A stretch of 64,000 nt of DNA, taken from Oncomelania hupensis. Its lineage: Eukaryota > Mollusca > Gastropoda > Littorinimorpha > Pomatiopsidae. Position numbers and translations under genes: made by a program. The stretch covers positions 24,852,468 to 24,916,467 of the forward strand of contig CM072511.1 of NCBI GenBank assembly GCA_036898135.1. Reading direction: 5' to 3'. Positions 30,789 to 41,785 of this stretch are shown one piece after another. A model generated the notes under the pieces. That model saw only the letters and a list, made by a program, of their open reading frames with translations. It had not been told where the DNA came from and did no database searches. The number at the start of each line of letters is the position of its first letter. Position 1 is the stretch's first letter.

Positions 30789-31635
30789 GGATCCACGACA
30801 GTTGCTCCTTGACAAACGCTCCCCGACAATTGCTCCTTGACAATAGCCCCTTAACAATTGCTCCTTGGGACATTTGCTCATTGACTAATTGCTCCTTACA
30901 AAATTGCTCCTCAACGTATTTCTCCTTGCAAAATTGCTCCTTGACCTTTTGCTCCTTGAACACTTATTCTTTTTTTTTCTAATTGTTAAAATTGTGACCA
31001 AATAATATAGATGAATGAATAATGTTACCACTGAAGACAAATAAATTTTAAAACAAATTCTTGGAATTTTGCCAATGAGGAAAATTGCATTTAATTCAGA
31101 CATTTGACATTAAAACGAATTAAATCTCTCTCTGTATCTCTCACTCTCTCTTACTCTCTCTCTCTCTCTTTCTCTTAATTAACATCTACGAGAAGAGAGT
31201 ATACATGAAATTCACAAAGTGTGTTAAAAATTGAATAAAATTCTCTCTCTCCTTCTCTCTCTCTCTCTGAATTTTGCCTCTGCAATAGAAGTCGTTTACA
31301 GATTGCTGGTTTCATAAGCCGAACACCAATCGTGACTAGAAGTCACTTCTTAGCTCGTGACTAGGAGTCACTTCTTAGCTACGACATGCCAACACCAATT
31401 GAACAGTTTTTGTTTCATATATTTTATTTCATTTTAGTCAGATACAATTACACCGCTGAAAACATCGAGGAGCAACTGGTCAAGGGGCAATTAGTCAAGT
31501 AGCAAGTGTCCGAGGAGCAATTGTCCAAGGAGCAATTACTCAAGGAGCAATTAGTCAAGGAGAAATTTGTCAAGGAGTAATTGTCGCGGAGCAACTGTCG
31601 GGGAGCAATTGTCAAGGAGCAACTGTCGGTACACC
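30789..31635. mobile_element. Fold-back element with inverted minisatellite arms
   Basis: The left arm 30796-30965 is a tandem array of 15-18 bp units like CAATTGCTCCTTGA. The right arm about 31465-31628 is the same array inverted (AAGGAGCAATTGTC). The outer ends CGACAGTTGCTCCTTGACAA and its inverse match closely. CATTTAGAC lies on both sides (30780-30788 and 31636-31644), consistent with a 9-bp target duplication of Mutator type. The surroundings are themselves a repeat containing this word, so the duplication is not proven. The loop holds CT tracts and a GACTAGAAGTCACTTCTTAG duplication. Confidence 0.6.
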
Positions 31636-31644
31636 CATTTAGAC

Positions 31645-31810
31645 ATATGGTAGTAAACGTTCATTTATTATGGTAATAAAAGTCCATTTAAACTGTTACG
31701 GTAATAACAGTTAATTAAGACTATTACGTTAATGAAAGTTAATTTAGACTATTATGTTATGGTAATAAAAGTTCATTTAGACTGTTATGTTATGGTAATA
31801 AAAACTTCAC
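31645..31810. repeat. Tandem repeat, units like GTTCATTTAGACTGTTATG
   Basis: About five imperfect 28-33 bp units containing TTCATTTAGAC and GGTAATAAAA. One or two more units lie at 30748-30788, left of the fold-back. Confidence 0.7.
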
Positions 31811-32539
31811 ATAAGTGTCATGTATTACTTAACTTACATCTTATAATTCATTTCACAGGAAATTTCCTAGAAAGGACTTCGTGCTACTTTAAGTACAGGG
31901 CTTGTACTGGTCAGAAGGACATTATTACGTCAGTGATGAATGCAACAACGCGTTCATTGATTGCTGGGTGTTAAGTGTTAATCTATCAATGGCCTATTAG
32001 CCTATTTCAATTTTGTAAAGACAAGGGTTGTGTCTGCATTATTGAATAAAACAACATTGACAATGTTTTCAACTGCATTTTTCGGTCTTTTATTTTGTAT
32101 TAATGTTTCCTTTGTTGTTTGCTATTGTGACTAATCCTTATAACTTGCAACTTCAAGCTCAAGCAAAACAGTCAAAACCTCGTAAGTTGCACCTTCCAGC
32201 TCATACAAAATAGTAAAAACCTCGTATGTGAACATTTTTGTCTATTACTCAAACAAGCATGCGCTCTTAATCTTGCCACTATTACTGCCAAATTTCCTGT
32301 TCAATACTGAATGCAAATTATACTAAAACCATTTGTTTTGGTGACACCTGATTTTTTAAAACAGTTTTTTTCATTTTTCTCAAAACTGTATTTTGGGACA
32401 TACGAGGTTTTGAATGGACACCGACGATATTTGATTTTGTGTATACAGTTATTTTGCTTATGCCAGCTGCCTTGTCAAGATTGTCATCGTAGTCATGCTT
32501 TGTAATTCCAGATAATACTTTGAAATAGTTGAGAAATCA

Positions 32540-33060
32540 AAACGAGCCAAATGTCAGTCAGTCTCTCTGTCTATAGGTCGGTCCTTTGCTGTCTATAGGT
32601 CGGTCCTTTGGCACGCCTTATCTCAAGAACCCCGGGCGGCTTTTGGCCCAGATTCATAGAAGAATTACCCAGGTTAGTGGCCTGTCTCCCGGGCCATCAT
32701 ATTTGCTCTACCAGAAAGGAAAGGTCGTCGCTGGGGTAACTTTGTTTGCTAAACACGATTTGCTCAATATCTCAATAACATCTGAGCTGATTTTGTTAAT
32801 TTTTGGTTTACAGGTGCTTTAACTCATGGCCAATCATTCAATGGCGGTAAGGTTGCTAAGCAGTCGGTTGGTTGGTCCGTCCGTCGCTCCGAATGTAACT
32901 TATTTGTTCAAAAGACAATGTTTGTTTTATTTAAAAAATGGCGACCTATTTTTATTATTTTACTTTGCAGATACTTTAACCCTTTAGCCTTTTGTGTCAC
33001 TGAGGTCAGTTATAATTATTATGAAAACGTGTTGCGTTTTATCTCGAAATTGACTGAACC
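32540..33060. repeat. Interspersed repeat C, copy 2
   Basis: Matches 12400-12900 in block order (ACGAGCCAAA, ATCTCAAGAACCC, GGTTAGTGGCC, GTCGCTGGGGTAAC, CTCATGGCCAATCATT). A duplicated TCTATAGGTCGGTCCTTTG occurs at 32573-32610. Lies just outside the 30-bp-TIR element. Confidence 0.55.
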
Positions 33061-33061
33061 A

Positions 33062-33064
<3 letters not shown>

Positions 33065-33119
<55 letters not shown>
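33065..33119. repeat. (GT)n microsatellite
   Basis: About 27 GT units. Confidence 0.95.
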
Positions 33120-33122
<3 letters not shown>

Positions 33123-33847
33123 TGCTTGCAGAGAGTTCAGAAAATGACCCGTTATCTCAGATTCTAATTTTGCTACTTGAGAATAAAACCGAGTACATCG
33201 CCACAAAAATGAACACTTTTGAAAATGCTGATTTTAAACGTATGTGTGCGAGAAAATATCTGGAAATGCATTTGAATGTGTTGCTATCTTTGCTATAGGT
33301 GCTATAGTCGATACTAAGAGAATGTAGGTACATTTATTTTGTATAGCGGCTTATCATTATTTTAATTTTTTTTAATAGTCAATGTAAAGTGCACTTTGTA
33401 ATTCTACGCTGTCCTTTGCGCATCCTTGTGACGGTGTACTGAATTCCTGCTAATAAAGAAATGATAAAACAGTATGGTACTGCATAGTGTTGTGTTTGCC
33501 GTATGATAGAGCAGTTGGCTCAGTGGCGTCAGCAAACAGCGACTCGTCTCAAAATACTATGAAAGCTTCCCTGAGCTGCAAGCTTTTCTTTGAGAAAAGG
33601 GGGGGGGGGGGGGGGGGGTTGTGTTTTCCTGGCAGTTCAAGGAAGGACTAGCGGAGCTCGCTAGGATTGCAAGTTAAATCAACCTTTCGGTTGATCGGAA
33701 GGTTTGATGGAGGACAGAGCAGAAATTGTAGGCGAGAAACTGTGTTCGTTTGCAAAGTTGTCCGCCTCAACGTTAGGCAACTCTGGCGCAACATGCGGGC
33801 AAGCCGGACAAATTGTTTGCCCTGGTATTTCCGAGCATGGCATACAC

Positions 33848-34974
33848 ACACATCCTATCCTATCCTATCCTATCCCATAACTCGAAGGTCGTAGGGGCAC
33901 CATAGATGATCGTTTAACCAGCGTACTCCATCTGTTCCTGTCCTCAGCAACCCTGATTGTTTTGCTCAGTGTCAAACCAGTCCATTCTCGAATGTTGTCC
34001 TCCCACCTCTTTTTCGGTCTCCCTCTTCTTCTACCTCCTTGCACTGTGCCTTGCAGAATGGTCTTTGCAAGGACTGATGATCAGTGACGTGGCCATACCA
34101 TCGGAGTTTACGTTTTTTCACCACTGTGAGCAGGTCATCGTGTTGTCCAATGGCTTGTGTGATGGTCTGTCGGACTTCGTCGTTGGTGATGTGCTGGGTA
34201 TAAGAAATGCCCAGCACCTCATCTCCATGCTTTGTATTCTTCGTTGGAGATCTGCTGTTAGGGTCCATGTTTAGCAAGCATATAGGAAGATGGAAATGAT
34301 AAGGGAGCGCAGCAGCCTTACCGTGGAATGTAGATTGATGGTCCTGTCTTTCCAAATGGGCTTCAACCTCGCCAGGGCAGCAGTTGTTTGTGCGATCCTG
34401 GAGAGGACTTCCTGTCGGGACCCATTGTCTGATACAATGACTCCTAAATATTTGAAGCTATGCACTGTGTTGAGGGATTGGCCTTGGACTTTGATGTCCG
34501 TGTTGTTGGTCATCATTTTGGTCTTCTCTGCGCTTATTTCCATTCCATAGGCTCTAAAAGTGGAGTAAAGCCTCTGTACCAGCTGTTCAAGTTCTTGTTC
34601 CTCTCCAGCCAATCCATCAATGTCATCCGCAAAACGGAGGTTGGAGATTGCTCTTCCCCCTATGCTGACTGTGCCTTCGTGGACTGCTAGGGCATCTGAC
34701 ATGATGCGCTCTAGGAAGATGTTGAAGAGTGTTGGAGAGAGTAGGCATCCCTGACGCACACCGATTTGTTGTTCTGAACCAGTTTCCGATGGCGCTGTTG
34801 TGGAGGACTGCACTGGTAGCCTTGTCATACAGGTTTTTGATGACTTCAATAATTTTAGGGCTGATGTTGTACACTCTCATGGTTGCCCACAGAGCTGCAT
34901 GCCAGACTCGGTCGAACGTCTTTTTGAAGTCTACGAACACATGATATAGATGTTGTTGGTGTAGTAAGCTTATT
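33848..34974 (-). pseudogene. 5'-truncated copy of RTE-like family A
   Basis: It begins at the 3' tail (TCCTA)n at 33851-33873. Reading minus, it matches the C-terminal and RT regions of the intact copy at 37110-40263, including FVDFKKTFDRVWHAALWAT, GVRQGCLLSPTLFNIF and RFADDIDGLAGEEQE. Frame breaks lie near 34765 and in the C-terminal part, with a small in-frame loss after MMTNN. The 5' truncation is inside the RT domain, as expected of incomplete target-primed reverse transcription. Confidence 0.9.
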
Positions 34975-35728
34975 TTATTTAGTGGGGCAACACTCACTCT
35001 GAATGTTAAAAGGATCTGTTGAGAGGACGTGGTCAAAGTGGGTTTCTTTAAAGCACATCCCCATTCCCTCTTCTAATCTACATAATTAATAATTTATGAG
35101 GTACCTTGGAATTATATAGCTTATGAAATGATGACGAGGCAGTCCCAAAGGCTTGTCACCAATATGATACGTCATCAAAAATGAAGACAAGGAGGCGTTC
35201 AAGAAGGGATTTAAATTTGTCAGCGGTGGCTTGTGCAGTGGTAACGAGTTTCAAGTGTCAAGCTGCAATGCCTCAGGAAACAGTTCCTGATACTCGTACA
35301 TTGCCCTGCAATGAAATTTGCCTGATGATTGATGGTAGCAAGATGTCACATTTAAAAACAAGATGGCAAGCCATTCAAAGCTACTTCCAGGCACTCACTC
35401 GGAGGCTACATAACTGAAAATCAATATTTTCAAAAGTGTTAATCGAATTTTCGTGGCAGTGGTGTGATTCGGCGGTATTATTATCAAAGAAGCAAACTGA
35501 AAACATGTGAAATATGGGCTACTTATGTAAACTATCTGCAAGCAAGTATTTATCAAAATTGATTCGGCCACATGTCAGATCAAATTGCAAAACGCTTTAC
35601 AATAGATATCCATAAACATATTATTGACCTCTGGGACCTTGACCTTTTGAGAAAGAGGAAGCAGCAATAACATGAAAGCCTGAGTGAGTGGTAGTTATCC
35701 AATCGGAATTGTCACGTTTGTGTTTTGT
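34975..35728. other. Non-coding, nothing recognised
   Basis: Spacer between the truncated LINE and repeat B. An open frame at 35181-35417 has no recognisable domain. Confidence 0.45.
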
Positions 35729-35974
35729 TGATAATTTATAATGAGGTTTGTATTCTATTTTGTTTTTGTAAACGGGGGTTCGATAATTCAGAGTATAGCC
35801 CCAGCGTCCCCTGCGTGGGATGTCTTTATTGTAAAGTGACTGGCTGGTGGAGAACCTTCAGTGTTACCACTAGGGTTGTTTCGGCAGATCTTTTATGCGG
35901 ATCAGGGGTTGTCCGTTCCTGATTTGGCTCGGAAGAGTCCGCTGGACCTAAAGAAATAATCATGTAATGTAATC
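35729..35974 (+). repeat. Interspersed repeat B, copy 2 (about 246 bp)
   Basis: The best-preserved + copy. It runs TATTCTATTTTGTTTTTGTA, GGGGGTTCGATAATTC, TGCGTGGGATGTCTTTATTG, then GGTTGTCCGTTCCTGATTTG, GTCCGCTGGACCTAAAG and an ATGTAATGTAAT tail. GGGTTCGATAATTC resembles a pol III B box only weakly. Confidence 0.75.
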
Positions 35975-36019
35975 GGAATTGTGCTGTACACATAATCAAA
36001 GTCGGTTCAGTCATTCTTA

Positions 36020-36074
<55 letters not shown>

Positions 36075-36077
36075 TAA
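36020..36077. repeat. (TAA)n microsatellite
   Basis: About 19 TAA units with one AAA near the end. Confidence 0.93.
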
Positions 36078-36489
36078 TGGATGCTATGCGTTCTTCAGAA
36101 AAGGCAAACAATTGTTTTGAACGAAAATGTGAAATTCGGGGCGACTGGTCTACAAACAGACTGACACCGAATAATTGGCCATGAGTTGAAGTAGGCTACC
36201 AAAAGATCAATCAAATCGGTTCAACCGTATTTGAGATCTAAGAGTGGAACGCGTTTAGCAAACAATTGCACCCAGCGGCCTTAATCTTGAGGTAATACGT
36301 TGCAACGGGATTGGTCAAAATTCGTTCTGTGCATCTTGAGATATTGCGAGCAACGGACCGACAGACGGACGGACAGACCGGGTTTGGGATTATTCTGATT
36401 TCCTTCTATTTCAGTTTTTCTGTAAAAAAAAAAGTTAACTTTGTGGGTCATTTTTTAGTCCTAGGATGGGTGGGTGGTTGGGAAACGTG

Positions 36490-36501
36490 GAGAGAGAGAA
36501 G

Positions 36502-36542
<41 letters not shown>
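36490..36542. repeat. (GA)n microsatellite
   Basis: GA tract with a few AA and GG interruptions. Confidence 0.9.
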
Positions 36543-36545
<3 letters not shown>

Positions 36546-36606
36546 GAGTCTTGAAGGCATCACCTTTCCCTGGGCCAGCTTCACCGTTAGACTGTCTCCT
36601 AACACC

Positions 36607-36666
36607 GGTCCTGATTTGGCTCGGAAGAGTCCGCTGGACCTAAAGCAATAATCATGTAATGTAATG
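36607..36666 (+). repeat. Repeat B, 3' fragment
   Basis: GGTCCTGATTTGGCTCGGAA through the ATGTAATGTAATG tail only, a 5'-truncated copy. Confidence 0.75.
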
Positions 36667-37109
36667 TCTCCTAACATTTTTACCTTGTGTTGGTTCTAAA
36701 AGAAGATTGAGGTAGACTCCTAGCCAACATATAGGTGAACCTGGTCTGGGCACAATGGAAGTACACGATGAGGGTGCAAGTTTTATGCTTTCACAAGACT
36801 TTTATGCACACAAATATGACAACGAATGAATCAAAATGCATTCCTAACACAAAATTACACTGTGCTCGCCACTAAAGTGACAAAAAGTGACTTTTTCAAC
36901 GGCGAAATGAATGTTCGTACAAACTCTAGTTGACATGAAGTATCCTTACACGCACCGAAAGTAGACCAATGAAACGGCTGTACTTTCATTGCACGATATG
37001 AGTTTCTTTGCTTGTTTCCTTTTGCATTTGTTTGTAACATGTTGTATACAATTACGCGTGAGAATAGATATTAAAATAATGCATAAAAATATTGAAAGCC
37101 TAATAATTA

Positions 37110-40100
37110 CGAATTATGTATTCGTGGATTTCGGCTGTGGCCAACAGCCTGGAGAGGATTGGGCCCTGCCAGGTCTTTTTTGCCCAAGACACAACACATG
37201 ATGAGGCTATCCACTAATTCCATGCCGGATCGGTCGTCGCCCGGCTACACAAGGACCGCGCCTTCCGTTGGCCACCAGGACGGAGGTGTTAAGTATGCTA
37301 CTGATGGACAAATTAGCAAGATCCGCACGAGAAACAACATCGTCATAGGAACCTGGAATGTCAGGACCCTAACTGCGGAAGGAAAATTAGAAGAACTGGA
37401 CCACGAGCTGGACCACTATCGATGGAACGTTCTAGGTATCAGCGAACTGCGCTGGAAAGGCCTAGGTGAAACAACGACTGACAAAGGCCACAAGCTCTAT
37501 TTCAGCGGTAGAGATGACAGGCACGAACACGGCGTTGGATTCTTGGTCCACAAGAACATTCTAGCCACTGTCATGGGTTGCCGCCCAGTCTCCAGTAGAC
37601 TCATTACCATCCGTCTGAGAGCAACCCCTTTCAACATTACCATCATCCAGGCCTATGCCCCAACATCAGACTATGAAGACAGCGAAGTGGAGGATTTTTA
37701 TGAAAATATACAGGCGGTCCTTGACCAAGTGCCGAAGAAGGACATAGTCATAGTGCAAGGCGACTGGAATGCCAAGGTTGGCCAAGATGCGCACCACAAC
37801 TGGGGAGACACATGTGGACCCCACTGCAACAACGAGACAAATGACAGGGGTCTGAGGCTATTGGAGTTTGCCAGATACAACAATCTGGTACTGGCAAACA
37901 CGCTTGGTCTCCACAAAAAATCCAGACGATGGACATGGCACAGTCCCGGCGGGGAACATCACAACCAGATCGACTACATCATGGTCAAGAAACGCTTCAG
38001 ATCAAGCATCAACATTGGCAGGACACGCACTTTTCCAGGAGCAGACATTGGAAGTGACCACGATCTCGTGATGATGTCTTTCCGGCTCCATTTGAAGAGA
38101 GTAAATACAGCAAAGTGCACTAGGCTGAAGTTCGACCTGGACAAACTGCAAGACCCGGAGGTGGCAAAAATATTTCAGGCCACAATTGGAGGGAAATTTG
38201 CACCTCTGCTTATTTTGGGGGCAGGCGAAGTAGATGTCAACACCATGACCAATACCTTCAACTCAGCTGTAACAGATGCCGCCACTGAGATCCTTGGCAA
38301 GCACCGACCAAAGAAGAAGCCGTGGATCACACCTGAACTTTTGGATCTGTGTGATAAACGAAGAGAGTTAAAAAAGAAAAAGAACACCTCACAGGGAGCT
38401 GATGTCTACCGAAAAATCAACAATGACGTCCGAAAAGGCATGCGCACAGCAAAGGAGAACTGGATAGAAGATCAATGCCAGGAAATAGAGAACAATCTGA
38501 ACAAGAACAACAGCAAGAAGGCCTACCAGACTGTGAAGCGGCTGACAAGTGTTAAACAGCCCAAAGTCTCCACTATCCAAAGCAAGTCTGGCATATGCCT
38601 TACAGAAGAACAAGAAGTCTTGGACAGATGGACAGAGTACTGCTCTGACCTTTACAACCATACACCAAATGGAGACCCATCAGTTCTAGCATGTCCCGAG
38701 AGCAAAGAAGAAGAAGAAATCCTCCCAATTCTCCGGGAAGAAGTTGAGGCAGCAGTGCAATCGCTGAAGAAAGGGAAGTCAGCGGGAGTGGACAACATAC
38801 CAGCGGAACTGCTACAAGCAGGAGGAGAAGCGATGACTGATGCTCTCACCATTATCTGTAACAAGATCTGGCAGAGTGGGGAATGGCCTACACCATGGAC
38901 CCAGTCGCTTGTCATCACTCTTCCCAAAAAAGGTAACCTTCAGGAGTGTGAAAATTACCGCACCATCAGCCTCATCAGCCATCCCAGCAAGGTCCTCCTG
39001 AAAATAATACTCAACAGGTTGAAACCACAAGCTGAACAAATCATAGCTGAAGAACAAGCAGGATTCATGGCAGGGCGAAGTACCACTGAACAGATTTTCA
39101 ACCTCAGAATAATCTGTGAGAAATACATACAGCACCAACAACATCTATATCATGTGTTCATAGACTTCAAGAAGGCATTTGACCGAGTCTGGCATGCAGC
39201 TCTATGGGCAACCATGAAAGTGTACAACATCAGCCCTAAAATTATAGAAGTCATCAAAAGCCTGTATGACAAGGCTACCAGTGCAGTCCTCCATAACAGC
39301 GTCATCGGGAACTGGTTCAGAACAACAATCGGTGTGCGTCAAGGATGCCTACTCTCTCCAACACTCTTCAACATCTTCCTAGAGCGCATCATGTCTGATG
39401 CTCTTGCAGATCACGAAGGCACAGTCAGCATAGGGGGCAGAGCAATCTCCAATCTTCGTTTTGCGGATGATATTGATGGATTGGCTGGAGAGGAACAAGA
39501 ACTTGAACAGCTTGTACAGAGGCTTGACACCACCTCCAGAGCTTATGGAATGGAAATAAGTGCAGAGAAGACCAAAATGATGACCAACAACACCAATGGC
39601 ATCAACACGGACATCAAAGTACAAGGCCAATCCCTCAACACAGTGCACAGCTTCAAATATTTAGGAGCCATTGTGTCAGACAATGGGTCTCGGCAGGAAG
39701 TCCTCTCCAGGATCGCACAAACAACTGCTGCCCTGACAAGGTTGAAGCCCATTTGGAAAGACAGAACCATCAGTCTACATTCCAAAGTAAGACTGCTGCG
39801 CTCTCTGGTCATCTCCATCTTCCTATATGCTTGCGAAGCATGGACCCTCACAGCAGATCTCCAACGAAGAATACAAAGCATGGAGATGAGGTGCTACAGA
39901 AGACTTCTGTGCATTTCCTATACCCAACACATCACCAACGACGAAGTCCGACAGACCATCACACAAGCCATTGGACAACACGATGACCTGCTCACAGTGG
40001 TGAAGAAACGGAAACACCGATGGTATGGCCACGTCATCAGATCATCAGGCCTTGCAAAGACCATTCTGCAAGGCACAGTGCAAGGAGGTAGAAGAAGGGG

Positions 40101-40263
40101 GAGACCGAAAAAGAGGTGGGAGGACAACATTCGAGAATGGACTGGTTTGACACTAAGCGAAGCCATGAGGGCTGCTGAGGACAGAGAAAGATGGAGTAAT
40201 CTGGTTAAACGATCATCTGTGGTGCCCCTACGACCTTCGGGTTATGGGACAGGATAGGATAGG
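37110..40263 (+). mobile_element. Full-length RTE-like LINE, family A
   Basis: A 3.15-kb element containing one uninterrupted ORF and ending in a short GGATA tandem tail (40252-40263). AATAATTA flanks both sides (37102-37109 and 40264-40271), a plausible 8-bp target duplication although AT-rich. Three 3'-terminal copies in this window share the tail, and their close similarity to this copy indicates recent activity. The 5' border rests on the duplication alone. Confidence 0.75.
37198..40257 (+). CDS. Intact LINE ORF: APE endonuclease plus reverse transcriptase, 1019 aa
   Basis: The first ATG pair in the frame is at 37198/37201. Residues about 48-290 are an APE-type endonuclease: GTWNVRTL at 51-58, the catalytic Glu in ISELRW (E83), QGDWNAKVG, NQIDYIM and SDH at 286-288. 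The RT spans about 540-830 with FIDFKKAFDRVWH (catalytic Asp 656), VRQGCLLSPTLFNIF and FADD at 755-758. The C-terminal region has YGHVIRSS and GRRRGRPKKRWEDNIREW, seen in many RTE-like elements. There is no stop or frameshift, and the length fits an RTE ORF2. The product would nick target DNA and copy its own RNA there. Clade assignment (RTE versus a neighbour) is by resemblance only. Confidence 0.92.
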   Translation: MMRLSTNSMPDRSSPGYTRTAPSVGHQDGGVKYATDGQISKIRTRNNIVIGTWNVRTLTAEGKLEELDHELDHYRWNVLGISELRWKGLGETTTDKGHKLYFSGRDDRHEHGVGFLVHKNILATVMGCRPVSSRLITIRLRATPFNITIIQAYAPTSDYEDSEVEDFYENIQAVLDQVPKKDIVIVQGDWNAKVGQDAHHNWGDTCGPHCNNETNDRGLRLLEFARYNNLVLANTLGLHKKSRRWTWHSPGGEHHNQIDYIMVKKRFRSSINIGRTRTFPGADIGSDHDLVMMSFRLHLKRVNTAKCTRLKFDLDKLQDPEVAKIFQATIGGKFAPLLILGAGEVDVNTMTNTFNSAVTDAATEILGKHRPKKKPWITPELLDLCDKRRELKKKKNTSQGADVYRKINNDVRKGMRTAKENWIEDQCQEIENNLNKNNSKKAYQTVKRLTSVKQPKVSTIQSKSGICLTEEQEVLDRWTEYCSDLYNHTPNGDPSVLACPESKEEEEILPILREEVEAAVQSLKKGKSAGVDNIPAELLQAGGEAMTDALTIICNKIWQSGEWPTPWTQSLVITLPKKGNLQECENYRTISLISHPSKVLLKIILNRLKPQAEQIIAEEQAGFMAGRSTTEQIFNLRIICEKYIQHQQHLYHVFIDFKKAFDRVWHAALWATMKVYNISPKIIEVIKSLYDKATSAVLHNSVIGNWFRTTIGVRQGCLLSPTLFNIFLERIMSDALADHEGTVSIGGRAISNLRFADDIDGLAGEEQELEQLVQRLDTTSRAYGMEISAEKTKMMTNNTNGINTDIKVQGQSLNTVHSFKYLGAIVSDNGSRQEVLSRIAQTTAALTRLKPIWKDRTISLHSKVRLLRSLVISIFLYACEAWTLTADLQRRIQSMEMRCYRRLLCISYTQHITNDEVRQTITQAIGQHDDLLTVVKKRKHRWYGHVIRSSGLAKTILQGTVQGGRRRGRPKKRWEDNIREWTGLTLSEAMRAAEDRERWSNLVKRSSVVPLRPSGYGTG

Positions 40264-40282
40264 AATAATTATGACAGTCCCG

Positions 40283-40760
40283 CAGCAAAGTTTATCACCC
40301 ATCACCCTATCACTTGACTTCTGGTTGATGTCATTGGGGCATCAGCGAAGATCTAGCCACCATTTTCTTTATCTGTCTCTGTCCTCCACCGCTCTCTGTG
40401 ATTCTGCAAAGCTCATCCCTGTCACTCCTGGATGTTATCCTCCCATCTCTTAGGCTGTGTTCCTCTCTTGCGGCTTCCTGTGACTGTCCCTTGCAAGATT
40501 GTTGTTTGCAAGGCTTGTTGAGCGGGAAACGGGACCATACCATTTTATCTTCCTTTTCCTGACAGCTGTGAGGAGATGGTCATGAGGTCTTATCGCCTGC
40601 TAGATTTTCTTGCGGACCTCGTCGTTTGTCACATGGTGTGTGTAGTGGATGCCTAGTAGCCTCCTGTAGCACCTCATTTCTGTTGCCAGGATTTTTCTTT
40701 GCAGCTCTGCTGTGAGTCTCCACGTTTCACAGGCATAAATAAAGACTGACAAAGCAGCAA
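40283..40760 (-). pseudogene. Diverged LINE fragment related to family A
   Basis: The minus strand reads IYACETWRLTAELQRKI then MRCYRRLLGIHYTHHVTNDE, parallel to the family A C-terminal region (ACEAWTLTADLQRRIQS, MRCYRRLL). The remainder toward 40283 is frame-broken. It is clearly older or from another subfamily. Confidence 0.75.
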
Positions 40761-41785
40761 AGTTAGAAAACTTCAAACTCATTTTTGGGGATAAGTCTGT
40801 GCATGTGTGGAAGGAAGGAATTAGATTGGATACACTAAATAGCAAAAGAACCAAAGACGCGGGTGTAGAGGAAAACTATTCTAAGTGACATTTTGACCGA
40901 AATTGAGTTTTTCCCATGGTTTAAACAGCCATAGAGGGGGGCAACTTCTGTCAAAATATCAGAACTGTAGCTTAAAAAATGACAGAGTTATAACCCTTGA
41001 AAAAAATATTCTATCTTTGTCTTCAGAAAATGTTTGGTGGAAAAGTATCCTATATGGCAGTTAGAGTAGTTTTCCTCTCAAATATTTTCTAATATTATTA
41101 GAAAAGGAAGAAGACTATTCTAACTGTGTCAGTTAGAATAGATTTCCTCTCGAAATGTGTCTTTGAAAACGAAGTAAACTATTCTAACTACCTCTTAGAA
41201 TACCTTTCCTCTCAAAATGGTTTCTTCAAAAATGAAGAAACTATTCTAAGAGTCAGTTAATATACTTTTCCTCTCAAAAATTTCTTCCAAAACCCCAAAA
41301 ATATATTTTAAGTACCGCTTAGAATAATTTTCCTCCCAAACGTCTTTGCTATGAGAACAAGGAAAGTGCCAGTTAGAATACTTTACATCTGAGTGGATTT
41401 TTCCATTAGGAGTCCTGCGTGAGAAGCGTGCTCAATATTGTCAGCAATTTTAGTATGAACACTCACTAACGCAAGGTGTACTTTCTGCTCTGTAGCAGAG
41501 CTGGTGTGTGTGTTTCTAACAATGTTGTGGCGATTCTAGCCCAAGACAATATTGATAAGGTGAGTTTATATTTTATACAGACGTGTGTCGGTTTGGGTAT
41601 TTGTATCTTTATATGCATGGGGATGGTGAGAAAGAAATGACAGAGACGACACACTATTTAGTATGCCACCAAAATGTCATTAGGCTAGCTTATGCCGTAA
41701 TGCTAAAGAATAGTACTAGCAGCGTGTTGCTGTTTGCAAATAACCTAGATCTATGCTGCTTTATTTTCAGATGTTTGTTCGCTTG

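Larger units (their letters stand above)
27189..32430. mobile_element. 5.2-kb element with perfect 30-bp TIRs and hairpin subterminal repeats
   Basis: 27189-27218 (starting ATATCGTCGGTGTCCATTC) is the exact reverse complement of 32401-32430. The inner part of the TIR, CAAAACCTCGTA, recurs in both orientations just inside each end. On the left it occurs near 27343, 27378-27407 and 27428-27455, as facing pairs such as AAACCTTGTA / TTACGAGGTTT. On the right it occurs near 32174 and 32217. TA stands at both outer edges if the element starts at TCGTCGG. The interior is filled by a decayed LINE (27790-30747) and a fold-back (30789-31635). No own transposase seen. Confidence 0.7.

Noticed and set aside
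31465..31628. CRISPR-like regular array
   Set aside because: Units are contiguous 15-18 bp tandem repeats without unique spacers, and the genome is eukaryotic.
37159..37197. Start of the LINE ORF at the upstream TTG
   Set aside because: TTG is not a normal eukaryotic start here; two ATGs follow at 37198 and 37201, upstream of the endonuclease.
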